NCBI GenBank assembly: GCA_024277955.1 | Contig: JAJRUE010000102.1 | Location: 1-12,142, forward strand | Origin: Alphaproteobacteria bacterium | Lineage (GTDB): Bacteria > Pseudomonadota > Alphaproteobacteria > Rhodobacterales > Rhodobacteraceae | Direction of reading: 5' to 3' | Length of the DNA: 12,142 nucleotides | Shown here: piece after piece, positions 1 through 6,461 of the stretch | Numbering within the stretch: the stretch's first letter is position 1 | How the letters are laid out: the number at the start of each line of letters is the position of its first letter | Position numbers and translations under genes: made by a program | Notes under the pieces: model-generated | Database searches by the model: none | What the model saw: the letters and a program-made list of their open reading frames with translations, nothing else | Told to the model about the DNA's origin: nothing

Positions 1-200
1 ACCCGGTCGCGGATGCTTTCGATGGTTTCGAAGGTCACCAGCAGCACCGGCCCGCGGTCGATGAAGGTGACCGAATGGTCGGGGCCGAGCGGTTCGAAAT
101 AGCCGTGGTCTTCGGCGATGTCCTCGATCAGATCGAGCCATTGGTCGTCCGGCAGGTTCAGTGCCGGATCGACCAGGTTTCCCAGGCGATCTTCTGCCAT
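1..200 (-). CDS. Conserved Rhodobacteraceae-type protein, 5' part only
   Basis: The frame opens with ATG at 198-200 and runs off the left edge after about 66 codons. It begins MAEDRLGNLVDPALNLPDDQ and continues with an acidic stretch (WLDLIEDIAEDHGYFEPLGPD) and a hydrophobic strand (GPVLLVTFETIESIRD). I see no signal peptide or membrane segment. The 'HGYFEPLGPDH...LLVTFE' pattern reminds me of a conserved Rhodobacteraceae family whose members are often labelled phosphoadenosine phosphosulfate reductase. That label is recalled, not verified, and the catalytic part lies outside the window, so no function is assigned. A G-rich stretch (GGGGGG) lies about 9 nt before the ATG and could act as ribosome binding site. 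A promoter-like pair upstream and the 141-nt gap suggest it is transcribed separately from the glycosyltransferase operon. Confidence 0.72.
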   Translation of the reverse strand, partial: MAEDRLGNLVDPALNLPDDQWLDLIEDIAEDHGYFEPLGPDHSVTFIDRGPVLLVTFETIESIRDR

Positions 201-247
201 CCGATGTGCCCCCCAAGGCTGTGTCGTGCAAGATCAGCGTGGCGGCA

Positions 248-277
248 AGTGTAGCGCCGGCAGGGGCGCGCGCGCAA
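248..277 (-). promoter_or_regulatory. Candidate sigma-70 promoter for the gene at 1-200
   Basis: Reading the minus strand, TTGCGC (272-277) is followed after 18 nt by TACACT (248-253). The predicted transcript would start roughly 40 nt before the ATG at 200. The -35 match is weak (three of six) and the -10 match is fair (four of six). Position and spacing make it plausible, but it is unproven. Confidence 0.35.
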
Positions 278-308
278 CGGTCTGGCGCGAACAATGGCGG
301 CGAAAGCG

Positions 309-334
309 CGCGAAATCGCGGCGACTGTTTCGCG
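309..334. other. Short inverted repeat just after the operon's last stop codon
   Basis: CGCGAAA (309-315) and TTTCGCG (328-334) form a 7-bp stem with a 12-nt loop. It lies 8 nt beyond the last base (342) of the preceding minus-strand gene. No T-run follows on the minus strand, so it is not a canonical rho-independent terminator. It could be a 3' stabilising hairpin or chance in GC-rich DNA. Confidence 0.25.
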
Positions 335-341
335 TCTGGAA

Positions 342-1385
342 CTAGTCGGGGGCGGGGCCGGGGCTTTGTGCATGGCCGAACAGAAAGCGCGCGCTGCCGG
401 GGCTGAGCGGTTGCGAGGGCGGGCACATCAGCAGCCGGCCGAAAAGCGCGCGGTTGGGTTCTTCGCGCATCAGCGCGTCAAAGCGCGCCTTGCGCCAGGC
501 GACGGCGTCCCGGTGCAGCCGGGCGAGCTGCGAATCGCCGCCAAGGCGCGCGCGTTCGGCGTCGCGCGCCGCCTTCAGCGCGGCGATGCTGTCATCCTTT
601 TCGACGCACCAGTTGCGTTCGACCCAGTAGGACATGCCCAGCGCGTCGGCGTCGTGCACCGCGCGGCCCCGTTCGCGCTTGACCACATAGCTTTCCATGG
701 TCCCCAGCGGGTAGTGGTTGAGCTGCGCCAGCGCGTAGTTGTCGCGTCCGAAAGGCGAAAAGATCTGTTGGCGCTTGAAGCGGTCTTCCAGTTCGCGCCC
801 CGATCCGTCGAACCAGCGCGCCGCCCCCAGCCGCGCCTTGTCGGGGCTGCGCGGGCGGTGGACGCCCAGCTTGGCGTAGGTGCCGTCGTTGCGAAACAGC
901 GTCTTGAACATCGCCGCGCGCCAGGGCCAGTGCATGACCTTCGGCGCCGCCATCACGAACTGATCGACCAGCGGCACGTCGTGGTAGCGCACGACCCCGT
1001 TGTTGCCGAACAGCCGCCAGGTGAGGGTGATCGCCGTGGCCCGCGGCAGCGCCGCCAGCAGGTCCGGCAGGCGGTGGTCGCCGGTGTGGATGTTCACGAA
1101 TTCGTCGATGTCCAGCGCCAGGATCCAGTCGGCCGAGGCACGCAGCGGGTGCTTGTCGGCGCGTTTGAGCGCCTGCCACTGCACGCCGCCCTCGTGCGGG
1201 CCGGGATTGGGCAGGTGGGTGACGACGCCCATTTCCTGCAGCCGGTCCAGCATCGCATCGGTGCCGTCATCGCAATCGTTGGAAAACACGAGGAAATCCG
1301 TGAACCCCACCGCCAGGTGATGGGCCAGCCAGTCCAGCAGAAAGGCGGCTTCGTTGCGCACCGTCAGAACCGCCAGCGCGCGCAT
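342..1385 (-). CDS. Family 2-type glycosyltransferase (GT2, third paralog)
   Basis: This 347-residue protein has the compact GT-A fold features of the Glyco_tranf_2_4 group. They are an N-terminal strand with VRNEAAFLLDWLAHH (9-23), the SNDCDDGTD motif (35-43) before the nucleotide-sugar region, and the metal-binding DIDEF (92-96). A C-terminal signature NHYPL..MESYVVKRERGRA (223-242) and a YW pair (253-254) are shared with the two paralogs in this operon. It should transfer a sugar from a nucleotide-sugar donor in the cytoplasm; donor and acceptor are unknown. No membrane helix is visible. The start ATG lies 1 nt after the FkbM stop, so translation is probably coupled. It is the last gene of the cassette. 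The tail after about residue 315 (LLMCPPSQPLSPGSARF...) is Pro/Ser-rich and absent from the paralogs. Confidence 0.9.
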   Translation of the reverse strand: MRALAVLTVRNEAAFLLDWLAHHLAVGFTDFLVFSNDCDDGTDAMLDRLQEMGVVTHLPNPGPHEGGVQWQALKRADKHPLRASADWILALDIDEFVNIHTGDHRLPDLLAALPRATAITLTWRLFGNNGVVRYHDVPLVDQFVMAAPKVMHWPWRAAMFKTLFRNDGTYAKLGVHRPRSPDKARLGAARWFDGSGRELEDRFKRQQIFSPFGRDNYALAQLNHYPLGTMESYVVKRERGRAVHDADALGMSYWVERNWCVEKDDSIAALKAARDAERARLGGDSQLARLHRDAVAWRKARFDALMREEPNRALFGRLLMCPPSQPLSPGSARFLFGHAQSPGPAPD

Positions 1386-1386
1386 C

Positions 1387-2166
1387 CTACCAGCCCTTTC
1401 GGAAGGTCACGACCTTGGCGTTCGAGCGTTTCGGGAAATAGGTCAGCCCGGCCCGGTGCATGGCGTCGAACACCGCCTGAACGCCGGCCTGCCCGATCCA
1501 CTGGGGGTGCAGCTCGACGATGGCGGCGCGCAGCCCGGACAGGTCGGCATGCGGCAGCAGGTCGGCTTCGGCGCCTTCGATGTCGCAGATCAGGATCGAG
1601 GGGCGCAGCTCGCGCAGCACCGCGTTGATCGACTGGACCTCGACCCGGGCGGTCGCAACCACGCCCCCGTCGCGGTCGCCCTGCATCGGTTCCATCGACG
1701 ACGCCAGCAGGTTCTTGCGGATGTAGAACTCGACCGGCGCGCCGGCCTCGGGGGCCAGCAGCGCGTTGCGCACGCTTGCCCGGTCGGCGACGCCGTTGGC
1801 GGCGTGCACCGCGCGGATATAGGGGATCAGCGCCGGGTTGGCCTCGAAGGCGGTGACCGCGCGCACCTTGCACAGCCGCGCCGCCACCGTCGACATGAAG
1901 CCGATCCCGGCGCCAAGTTCCATCACGGTGTCACGCGGGCGCACGATGGCGCTGATCGCTTCGAATTCCTTTTTTTCATAGGCGTTCTGGCGCAGCGCCC
2001 GGCGGATGCGCGGGCTGAGAACCGCCGGATCGGCGGGAAAGACCAGCCCGTGCGACCGGATCACGCCGGGGGCGTCGGGCGCGGTTTCGGGCCCGGTTTC
2101 GGGCGTCGTGTCGGGGGCAGCATCAGGGCCCGTATCGGTCTCGGTGGCGGGGGGGGCGTCTTTCAT
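1387..2166 (-). CDS. FkbM-family SAM-dependent methyltransferase
   Basis: The 259-residue protein carries a class I methyltransferase core. Motif I is MELGAGIGFMST (82-93), the acidic end of strand 2 is FEANP (107-111), and the FkbM hallmark CDIEGAE is at 194-200, followed by VELHPQWIG (217-225). FkbM enzymes commonly O-methylate sugars or polyketide hydroxyls; between glycosyltransferases, methylation of a glycan hydroxyl is the natural inference. Residues 1-35 are a Pro/Thr/Glu/Asp-rich low-complexity leader (PDTTPETGPETAPDAP) encoded by near-tandem copies of CGGTTTCGGGC on the plus strand, and it is not part of the catalytic fold. The ATG follows the stop of the upstream fusion gene by 4 nt. 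A later start within the leader is possible, but the first convincing family residues begin near VIRSHGLVF (35-43), where no internal Met is available. Confidence 0.88.
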   Translation of the reverse strand: MKDAPPATETDTGPDAAPDTTPETGPETAPDAPGVIRSHGLVFPADPAVLSPRIRRALRQNAYEKKEFEAISAIVRPRDTVMELGAGIGFMSTVAARLCKVRAVTAFEANPALIPYIRAVHAANGVADRASVRNALLAPEAGAPVEFYIRKNLLASSMEPMQGDRDGGVVATARVEVQSINAVLRELRPSILICDIEGAEADLLPHADLSGLRAAIVELHPQWIGQAGVQAVFDAMHRAGLTYFPKRSNAKVVTFRKGW

Positions 2167-2170
2167 CGGC

Positions 2171-4630
2171 TCAGCTCTCCATATCCAGCGCCAGCGCGTA
2201 GGCGACCCGGTCCATGTCGCTCAGCGTCAGGCCCTGGGCCTGCTGGAACAGGTCTTCGAATTCCGGGTTGGCGTGCAGTTCCTCGGCCTTGGCGCGGTGC
2301 CAGGCGACGGCCTGCGCGTGCAGCGCCGCCAGCCGGTCGTCGGCAAGAAGCGCGCCCATCTCCACCGCCAGCCGGTCCAGGTTGCGCTGGATGGTGCGGT
2401 CGGTGTTGTCCGACCAGTCCATCCGGATCCAGTAGTTCAGCCCGATGGTCCGGTCCACATGCAGCGCGCGCCCGCGCTGGCGCTTGATCAGATAGCTTTC
2501 GGCCGAGCGCAGCGCGTAGTGGTTCAGCTGCAGCAGGTCGTAGCCGATGGATTTCAACTCGCTGCGCCAGCCCTTTTCCTTGACCGCGTCGCCCATCGGT
2601 TCGCCCGAGCCATTGACCCACAGCACCTGGTCGCGCTTGTCTTCCACCAGCTTGTTGGGGCGGTGGCAGGAAATCTTGCCATAGGCGCCGATGTTGCGGA
2701 ACATGGTCTTGAAGCCCCAGACCGTGTGCGGTTTCGGGCAGTATTTCGGGGCGCAGCGGTCGAACTGTTCGATCACCGGGCGGTCGTCGAGGCGCAGCAC
2801 CCCGCCGTGGCCGAACAGCCGCCAGGTCATGGCGATGTTGGTGGCGCCGGGGACGTGTTCCAGAAAATCGTCCAGCGTGCCGTTGCCGCAGCGCACGTTG
2901 ATGAATTCGTCCACGTCGATATGGATGATCCAGTCGGCGTTTTTCACCAGCGGCTCCTTGAGCGACTGGTTCAGCGCGTATTGCTGGGGGGAATTGCCCT
3001 TCCAGTTGTCGTTGTTGCGGTGCTGGACGATGCCCATTTCCTGCAGCCGGTCGAGGATTTCGCTGGTCCCGTCATCGCAACCGTTTGTATATATTATGAA
3101 ATTATCCACTCCGATGGCGCGGTGATAAGCGACCCATTCGACGATGTAGGGGCCTTCGTTCTTCATGCAGGCGACGATCACCTTGCCGGAGGAGCCCTTG
3201 GGCGGCGGGCGGTGTTCGACCACCGGATAGGGGGGCGCGGCGGCGGTTTCGTCCAGCCGCCCCAGGGCGTTGTGCGGCGCAAACCGGCCGCTCTGCAGCT
3301 TGATGTAATTGGCCCGCGCCAGCGGCGGCAGCAGCGGCGAAGGCGCATCGGCGGCCCGCCCGTTCTGGTGGCCGTTCACCGCCTGCGGCCCAGGGCCTGC
3401 GCCGGTTCCCGTGACTGTTCCCGTTCCTGTCGCCCGGTGGCGCTGGGCAAGGGCCGCGATGGCGTCGCGCTTGCGGCTGCGTTCTTCCTGGGTGGCCTTG
3501 TCGATCATCGGCAGGAAAACCGTGAAATACTGGGTCGCGCGGAACCCGCCGCCGGGGTCGGGTTCTTGCCAGGCCGGGGCCGGATCGGGTGGGGTCAGCG
3601 CCCGCTCCAGCGCCGGGTGGGCCTTGGCAAGGGCGGCGTTGTCGGCGGCGAAATGGCGCGAAATCTCCGCCAGGCTGCCGGGATCGATCGGCGCGCAGGG
3701 CCAGCCCAGCTGCCCCTGCATCCGCCGCCACAGCTGGCGCGGGATGATCCGGCCCGCGCGCAACGCCTTGTCGAACAGCCGGTTCATGGCCCGCGCCCGC
3801 GCCAGCGTCGCCGCCGAGGGCGCCTCTGCGGGCGGCGCCGGGTCGGCCTTGCCGATATTGCCGGGCAGATCAAAGGCGGCGGCGATTTCCCCGGCCAGAC
3901 CGGGGGATGCGAAAACCGCCCGGTCAAACGGGCGAAACCGGACGCTGCCGGGGCCAAAGACCTGTTCCCAGCTGTCGGCCAGCGCGCGGTAGTCCAGCCA
4001 GAACGGCGGCGCCTGGATTTCCGGCATCGCGTTCAGCATCGGTTCGCAGCCCTGCCAGTCTTGCAGCGCGGCGGTGCGCCAGCGGCCAATGGCGGTCTTG
4101 TCGCCGGTCTGATCGCCGGTGCGCTCGCCGGCCAGCCCGGCGGCAAGATCAAGCTCGCGCGACAGCGGGGCCAGGCGGCCTTCGAGCACCTGTTCGCCAT
4201 AGTGCAGCGCCAGGGTGCGCGCCTGTTCGCCGATATGGGCGACGATGCGCGCGGGCCTGCCAAACTCGGCCAGAAAATCGCGCAGCCGCGCCAGTTCCGA
4301 GCCCCGCCAAAGCGACGCGCCCAGCTGTTCGGCGGACAGGATCACCCGGTCTGGGCGGTGGGTCTCGATCTCGCGGCGCAGCTTGGAGGCCAGGTCTTCG
4401 CGCAGCCGGTCCTGGGCCTGCGCCGGCGCATAGCCGCGGTGCCAGCGCAGCGGGTCGATGTGGTCGGGATCGCTCATCGACAGGAACAGCCGGGTGTGAT
4501 TGCGCCGCCCCGGTGTGAACGGATAAAGCACGCCCTCGGCCTTGAGCCGGTCGCGCTTGGCGTCGAAAAACGCCTGAACCTGGCCGGTGCCGCAATGGGG
4601 CAGGCCGATATGCAGCCAGATCTCGGTCAT
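2171..4630 (-). CDS. Fusion: degenerate sulfotransferase-like domain plus GT2 glycosyltransferase
   Basis: This 819-residue protein has three parts. Residues 1-about 260 resemble the alphaproteobacterial sulfotransferase-like family: IWLHIGLPHCGTGQVQAFF (4-22), VILSAEQL (96-103), ARIVAHIGEQARTLALHY (127-144). The residues expected to hold PAPS are altered: His12 replaces the Lys of PKSGTT, and Gly134 replaces the Arg of the 3'-phosphate loop. Residues about 260-480 are a linker with helical Ala/Arg stretches and a Gly/Thr-rich run (GTGTVTGTGAGPGP, 402-415). Residues 483-790 are a full GT2 domain: VIVACMKNEGPYIVEWVAYH (484-503), YTNGCDDGTSE (514-524), metal motif IDVDEF (571-576), and NHYALRSAESYLIKRQRGRA (703-722). 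The start overlaps the upstream sulfotransferase stop as ATGA. The glycosyltransferase role is firm; the N-terminal activity is doubtful. Confidence 0.88.
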   Translation of the reverse strand: MTEIWLHIGLPHCGTGQVQAFFDAKRDRLKAEGVLYPFTPGRRNHTRLFLSMSDPDHIDPLRWHRGYAPAQAQDRLREDLASKLRREIETHRPDRVILSAEQLGASLWRGSELARLRDFLAEFGRPARIVAHIGEQARTLALHYGEQVLEGRLAPLSRELDLAAGLAGERTGDQTGDKTAIGRWRTAALQDWQGCEPMLNAMPEIQAPPFWLDYRALADSWEQVFGPGSVRFRPFDRAVFASPGLAGEIAAAFDLPGNIGKADPAPPAEAPSAATLARARAMNRLFDKALRAGRIIPRQLWRRMQGQLGWPCAPIDPGSLAEISRHFAADNAALAKAHPALERALTPPDPAPAWQEPDPGGGFRATQYFTVFLPMIDKATQEERSRKRDAIAALAQRHRATGTGTVTGTGAGPGPQAVNGHQNGRAADAPSPLLPPLARANYIKLQSGRFAPHNALGRLDETAAAPPYPVVEHRPPPKGSSGKVIVACMKNEGPYIVEWVAYHRAIGVDNFIIYTNGCDDGTSEILDRLQEMGIVQHRNNDNWKGNSPQQYALNQSLKEPLVKNADWIIHIDVDEFINVRCGNGTLDDFLEHVPGATNIAMTWRLFGHGGVLRLDDRPVIEQFDRCAPKYCPKPHTVWGFKTMFRNIGAYGKISCHRPNKLVEDKRDQVLWVNGSGEPMGDAVKEKGWRSELKSIGYDLLQLNHYALRSAESYLIKRQRGRALHVDRTIGLNYWIRMDWSDNTDRTIQRNLDRLAVEMGALLADDRLAALHAQAVAWHRAKAEELHANPEFEDLFQQAQGLTLSDMDRVAYALALDMES
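3083..3106 (-). other. AT-rich rare-codon patch inside the fusion gene
   Basis: Only four of these 24 bases are G or C, inside a gene that is otherwise about two-thirds GC. They encode DNFIIYTN (residues 509-516) with AAT, ATA, ATA, TAT and ACA codons, just before the GCDDGT motif. The reading frame is intact, so this is not a frameshift or insertion scar. Confidence 0.8.
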
Positions 4631-5424
4631 CGGCCATCCCTGGGCGGCGAGGCCGGGGGCGGTGGGGGCGTGCCCTGGGCCTTGTCGGCGGTGGGTTTGG
4701 CGGCGGTGGGTTTGGCGCCGGTGGGTTTGGCGGCGCGTTCGGCGGCGCGTTTCGCCGCCCGCCGACGGGCCTTGCGCAGCTGCGCCCGGCGCGCCGCGTC
4801 ATCGGGCGCATGGTTGGTGTTCTGGTTGGCCACCCCCCACCAGGGCAAGGGCCGGCCCAGGAATTCTGCCAGCCGGGCGGGGGTGTCTTCGTCTTCGAGC
4901 GGCAGTTCCAGGAAATCGTCGCTGCCGCTGAACATCTGGCGGCAAAAGGCGGCGTGGCCCTCGACCCAGCGGATACGCTCGGCGTCGGTGCCGCCATAGG
5001 GGCGGGGCAGGCCGGGGATCTCGTTTTCCGGCAGGCGGGTGCGCCCCAGGTTCGACCAGCGCAACATGCTGTCGGCGATCTTCGCGGGATCGCGCATCGT
5101 CAGCACGAAGCGCGCGCCCGGGTGGCGGCGGCGGATCGCGTCGATCAGCCCCCAGTCGGTCTGCGGCCACAGGTTGAAGCCGTCGCGCACGATGGAAATT
5201 TCGGCAAAAGCGGTAAAGTTTTCCATCAGCGCCAGCGGATCGCCGGTCTTGAAATAGGCGTGATACATCAGGTTGCCGACATAGCCAAAGGCGGTGGCGT
5301 TCGGATCGCGCCGCCGGATGCGCCAGTCGGCGACGGCGAAACCGGCTTCGGCCATGGCCCGGCCAAAGGTGGTGGTGCCCGATTTCGGCAGGCCCAGGTT
5401 TATCACTTTCAGCCTGTCGGTCAT
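4627..5424 (-). CDS. PAPS-dependent sulfotransferase family protein
   Basis: The 265-residue protein shows both classical PAPS sites: LGLPKSGTTTFGRAM (10-24, the 5'-phosphosulfate loop with Lys14) and FVLTMRDPAKIADSMLRWSN (106-125, with Arg111 and Ser119 of the 3'-phosphate site). The usual terminal block FLELPLEDEDTPARLAEFLG (171-190) follows. It should move sulfate from PAPS to a hydroxyl of a carbohydrate or lipid acceptor in the cytoplasm. From about residue 211 the protein becomes a basic, Ala/Arg/Lys/Pro-rich tail (RRAAKRAAERAAKPTGAKPT...) with three AKPT-type units and a PPPPP run; this tail lies outside the known fold. Both ends use ATGA overlaps, with the GT2 gene upstream and the fusion gene downstream. 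Its partner in the glycan pathway is inferred from context only. Confidence 0.9.
   Translation of the reverse strand: MTDRLKVINLGLPKSGTTTFGRAMAEAGFAVADWRIRRRDPNATAFGYVGNLMYHAYFKTGDPLALMENFTAFAEISIVRDGFNLWPQTDWGLIDAIRRRHPGARFVLTMRDPAKIADSMLRWSNLGRTRLPENEIPGLPRPYGGTDAERIRWVEGHAAFCRQMFSGSDDFLELPLEDEDTPARLAEFLGRPLPWWGVANQNTNHAPDDAARRAQLRKARRRAAKRAAERAAKPTGAKPTAAKPTADKAQGTPPPPPASPPRDGR
4691..4735. repeat. Three tandem 15-bp repeats in the sulfotransferase tail
   Basis: GTGGGTTTGGCGGCG occurs at 4691-4705 and 4721-4735, with a one-base variant (GCCG ending) at 4706-4720. The repeats are in frame on the minus strand and encode the AKPT-type units in the basic C-terminal tail. Being a multiple of three, copy-number change would lengthen or shorten the tail without a frameshift. 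Confidence 0.9.
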
Positions 5425-6461
5425 GGCGCGTCCAGCCCGTTTTCGAGCCGCTCGATCAGCGCCAGTTCCACCGGCGGGATGCGGGGCGCTTCGGCCAGTT
5501 GGCGGCGCATTTCGGCGACCGCGGGGTCGCGCATCAGCTTGTCCAGCTTGGCCCGGTGGCAGGCCACGGCGCGCCGGTGCAGATCGTCGATCTCGGCATC
5601 GGCGCGCAGCGCGTCGATTTCCGCCTTCAGCCGCGGCAGGTAGCGCAGGATGGACGCGTCGCGCCAGGCGTCGTCGTTGCGTTCGCGCCAGTAGCTGTCG
5701 TCGAAAGCGCGGTTTTCGCGGTTCACGTCGCCCCGGTCGTTCTTGACCAGATAGCTGTCGAGCGAGCGCAGCGCATAGTGGTTCAGCGTCGCGAATTCGC
5801 GCGCGCCCTGGGCCGGAAAGCGGCGGATGCGGCGCTTGTTGGCGGCGACAAGAAACTTGTGCGGCACCTCGCGCCCCGAGCCGTCAGTCCATTTCGGGCG
5901 TTGCGTCCTGGGCAGCGACTTGCGGAAGAACGGCCGGTGCGCGCCATAATATTGCAGCGGAAAATCCTTGCGGACCAGGGTCTTGACCTCGATCGCCAGT
6001 TGATCGCACCAGATGTCGGGGTTGTGCGAATGCAAAAACTGCCCGATCACCGGCTCGTCCCGGAACGCGTCCACGCCGGCATTGGCGAAGAACTGGAAGG
6101 TGACGGAGATCGCCTGCGGATCGCCGCAGGCTTTGATCAGTTCGGGGATGGTGCCGTCGCCGATGCGGATGTTCAGAAACTCGTCCACATCTGCGATCCA
6201 GACCCAGTCGGCGGTGGTGACGATGTCCTGGTGGCGCGCGTCCTTGAGCGCCTCCATCTGGTAGTTGCGCCCCTGGGCCGGGTTGGGCAGGTGGCGCAGG
6301 ATCCCGCGCGCCGCCAGCGCCTCCAGAAGCGTATCGGTCTCGTCATCGCAATCATTTGAATAGAAAAGGAAATCCGTGACCCCGATCACCCGGTTGAAGG
6401 CGATCCATTCCAGCAGGAAGGGGCCTTCGTTCTTGACGCAGGTGACGGCGGTGATCTTCAT
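5421..6461 (-). CDS. Family 2-type glycosyltransferase (GT2, first paralog)
   Basis: I take the start at MKITAVTCVKNEGPFLLEW, whose ATG overlaps the stop of the GT61 gene as ATGA. The frame stays open for 175 more codons upstream, but that part is a shadow of the GT61 gene. The resulting 346-residue protein begins directly with the GT-A core: CVKNEGPFLLEWIAFN (8-23), FYSNDCDDETD (33-43), metal motif DVDEF (91-95), and the group's C-terminal signature NHYALRSLDSYLVKNDRG (227-244) and YW (257-258). It is expected to be a cytoplasmic, metal-dependent sugar transferase; donor and acceptor cannot be read from sequence. It is closest in layout to the GT2 at 342-1385 and to the C-terminal half of the fusion protein, so the three are likely duplicates that diverged in specificity. 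Confidence 0.92.
   Translation of the reverse strand: MKITAVTCVKNEGPFLLEWIAFNRVIGVTDFLFYSNDCDDETDTLLEALAARGILRHLPNPAQGRNYQMEALKDARHQDIVTTADWVWIADVDEFLNIRIGDGTIPELIKACGDPQAISVTFQFFANAGVDAFRDEPVIGQFLHSHNPDIWCDQLAIEVKTLVRKDFPLQYYGAHRPFFRKSLPRTQRPKWTDGSGREVPHKFLVAANKRRIRRFPAQGAREFATLNHYALRSLDSYLVKNDRGDVNRENRAFDDSYWRERNDDAWRDASILRYLPRLKAEIDALRADAEIDDLHRRAVACHRAKLDKLMRDPAVAEMRRQLAEAPRIPPVELALIERLENGLDAP
6350..6375 (-). other. AT-rich rare-codon patch in the first GT2 gene
   Basis: Seven of these 26 bases are G or C. They encode the FLFYSND motif with CTT, TAT, TCA, AAT and GAT codons. The position corresponds exactly to the patch at 3083-3106 in the paralogous fusion gene. Confidence 0.65.

Noticed and set aside
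294..1628. Plus-strand 444-codon open frame
   Set aside because: It lies antisense to a glycosyltransferase with clear catalytic motifs; composition is Arg/Ala-rich without domain signals.
3083..3106. Insertion scar or foreign DNA in the fusion gene
   Set aside because: The encoded residues match the conserved GT2 motif of the paralogs, with no length change or target duplication.
2006..4999. Very long plus-strand open frame (997 codons)
   Set aside because: It is antisense to the fusion gene and its neighbours. High GC keeps the opposite frame open; the minus strand carries all recognisable motifs and the ATGA overlaps.
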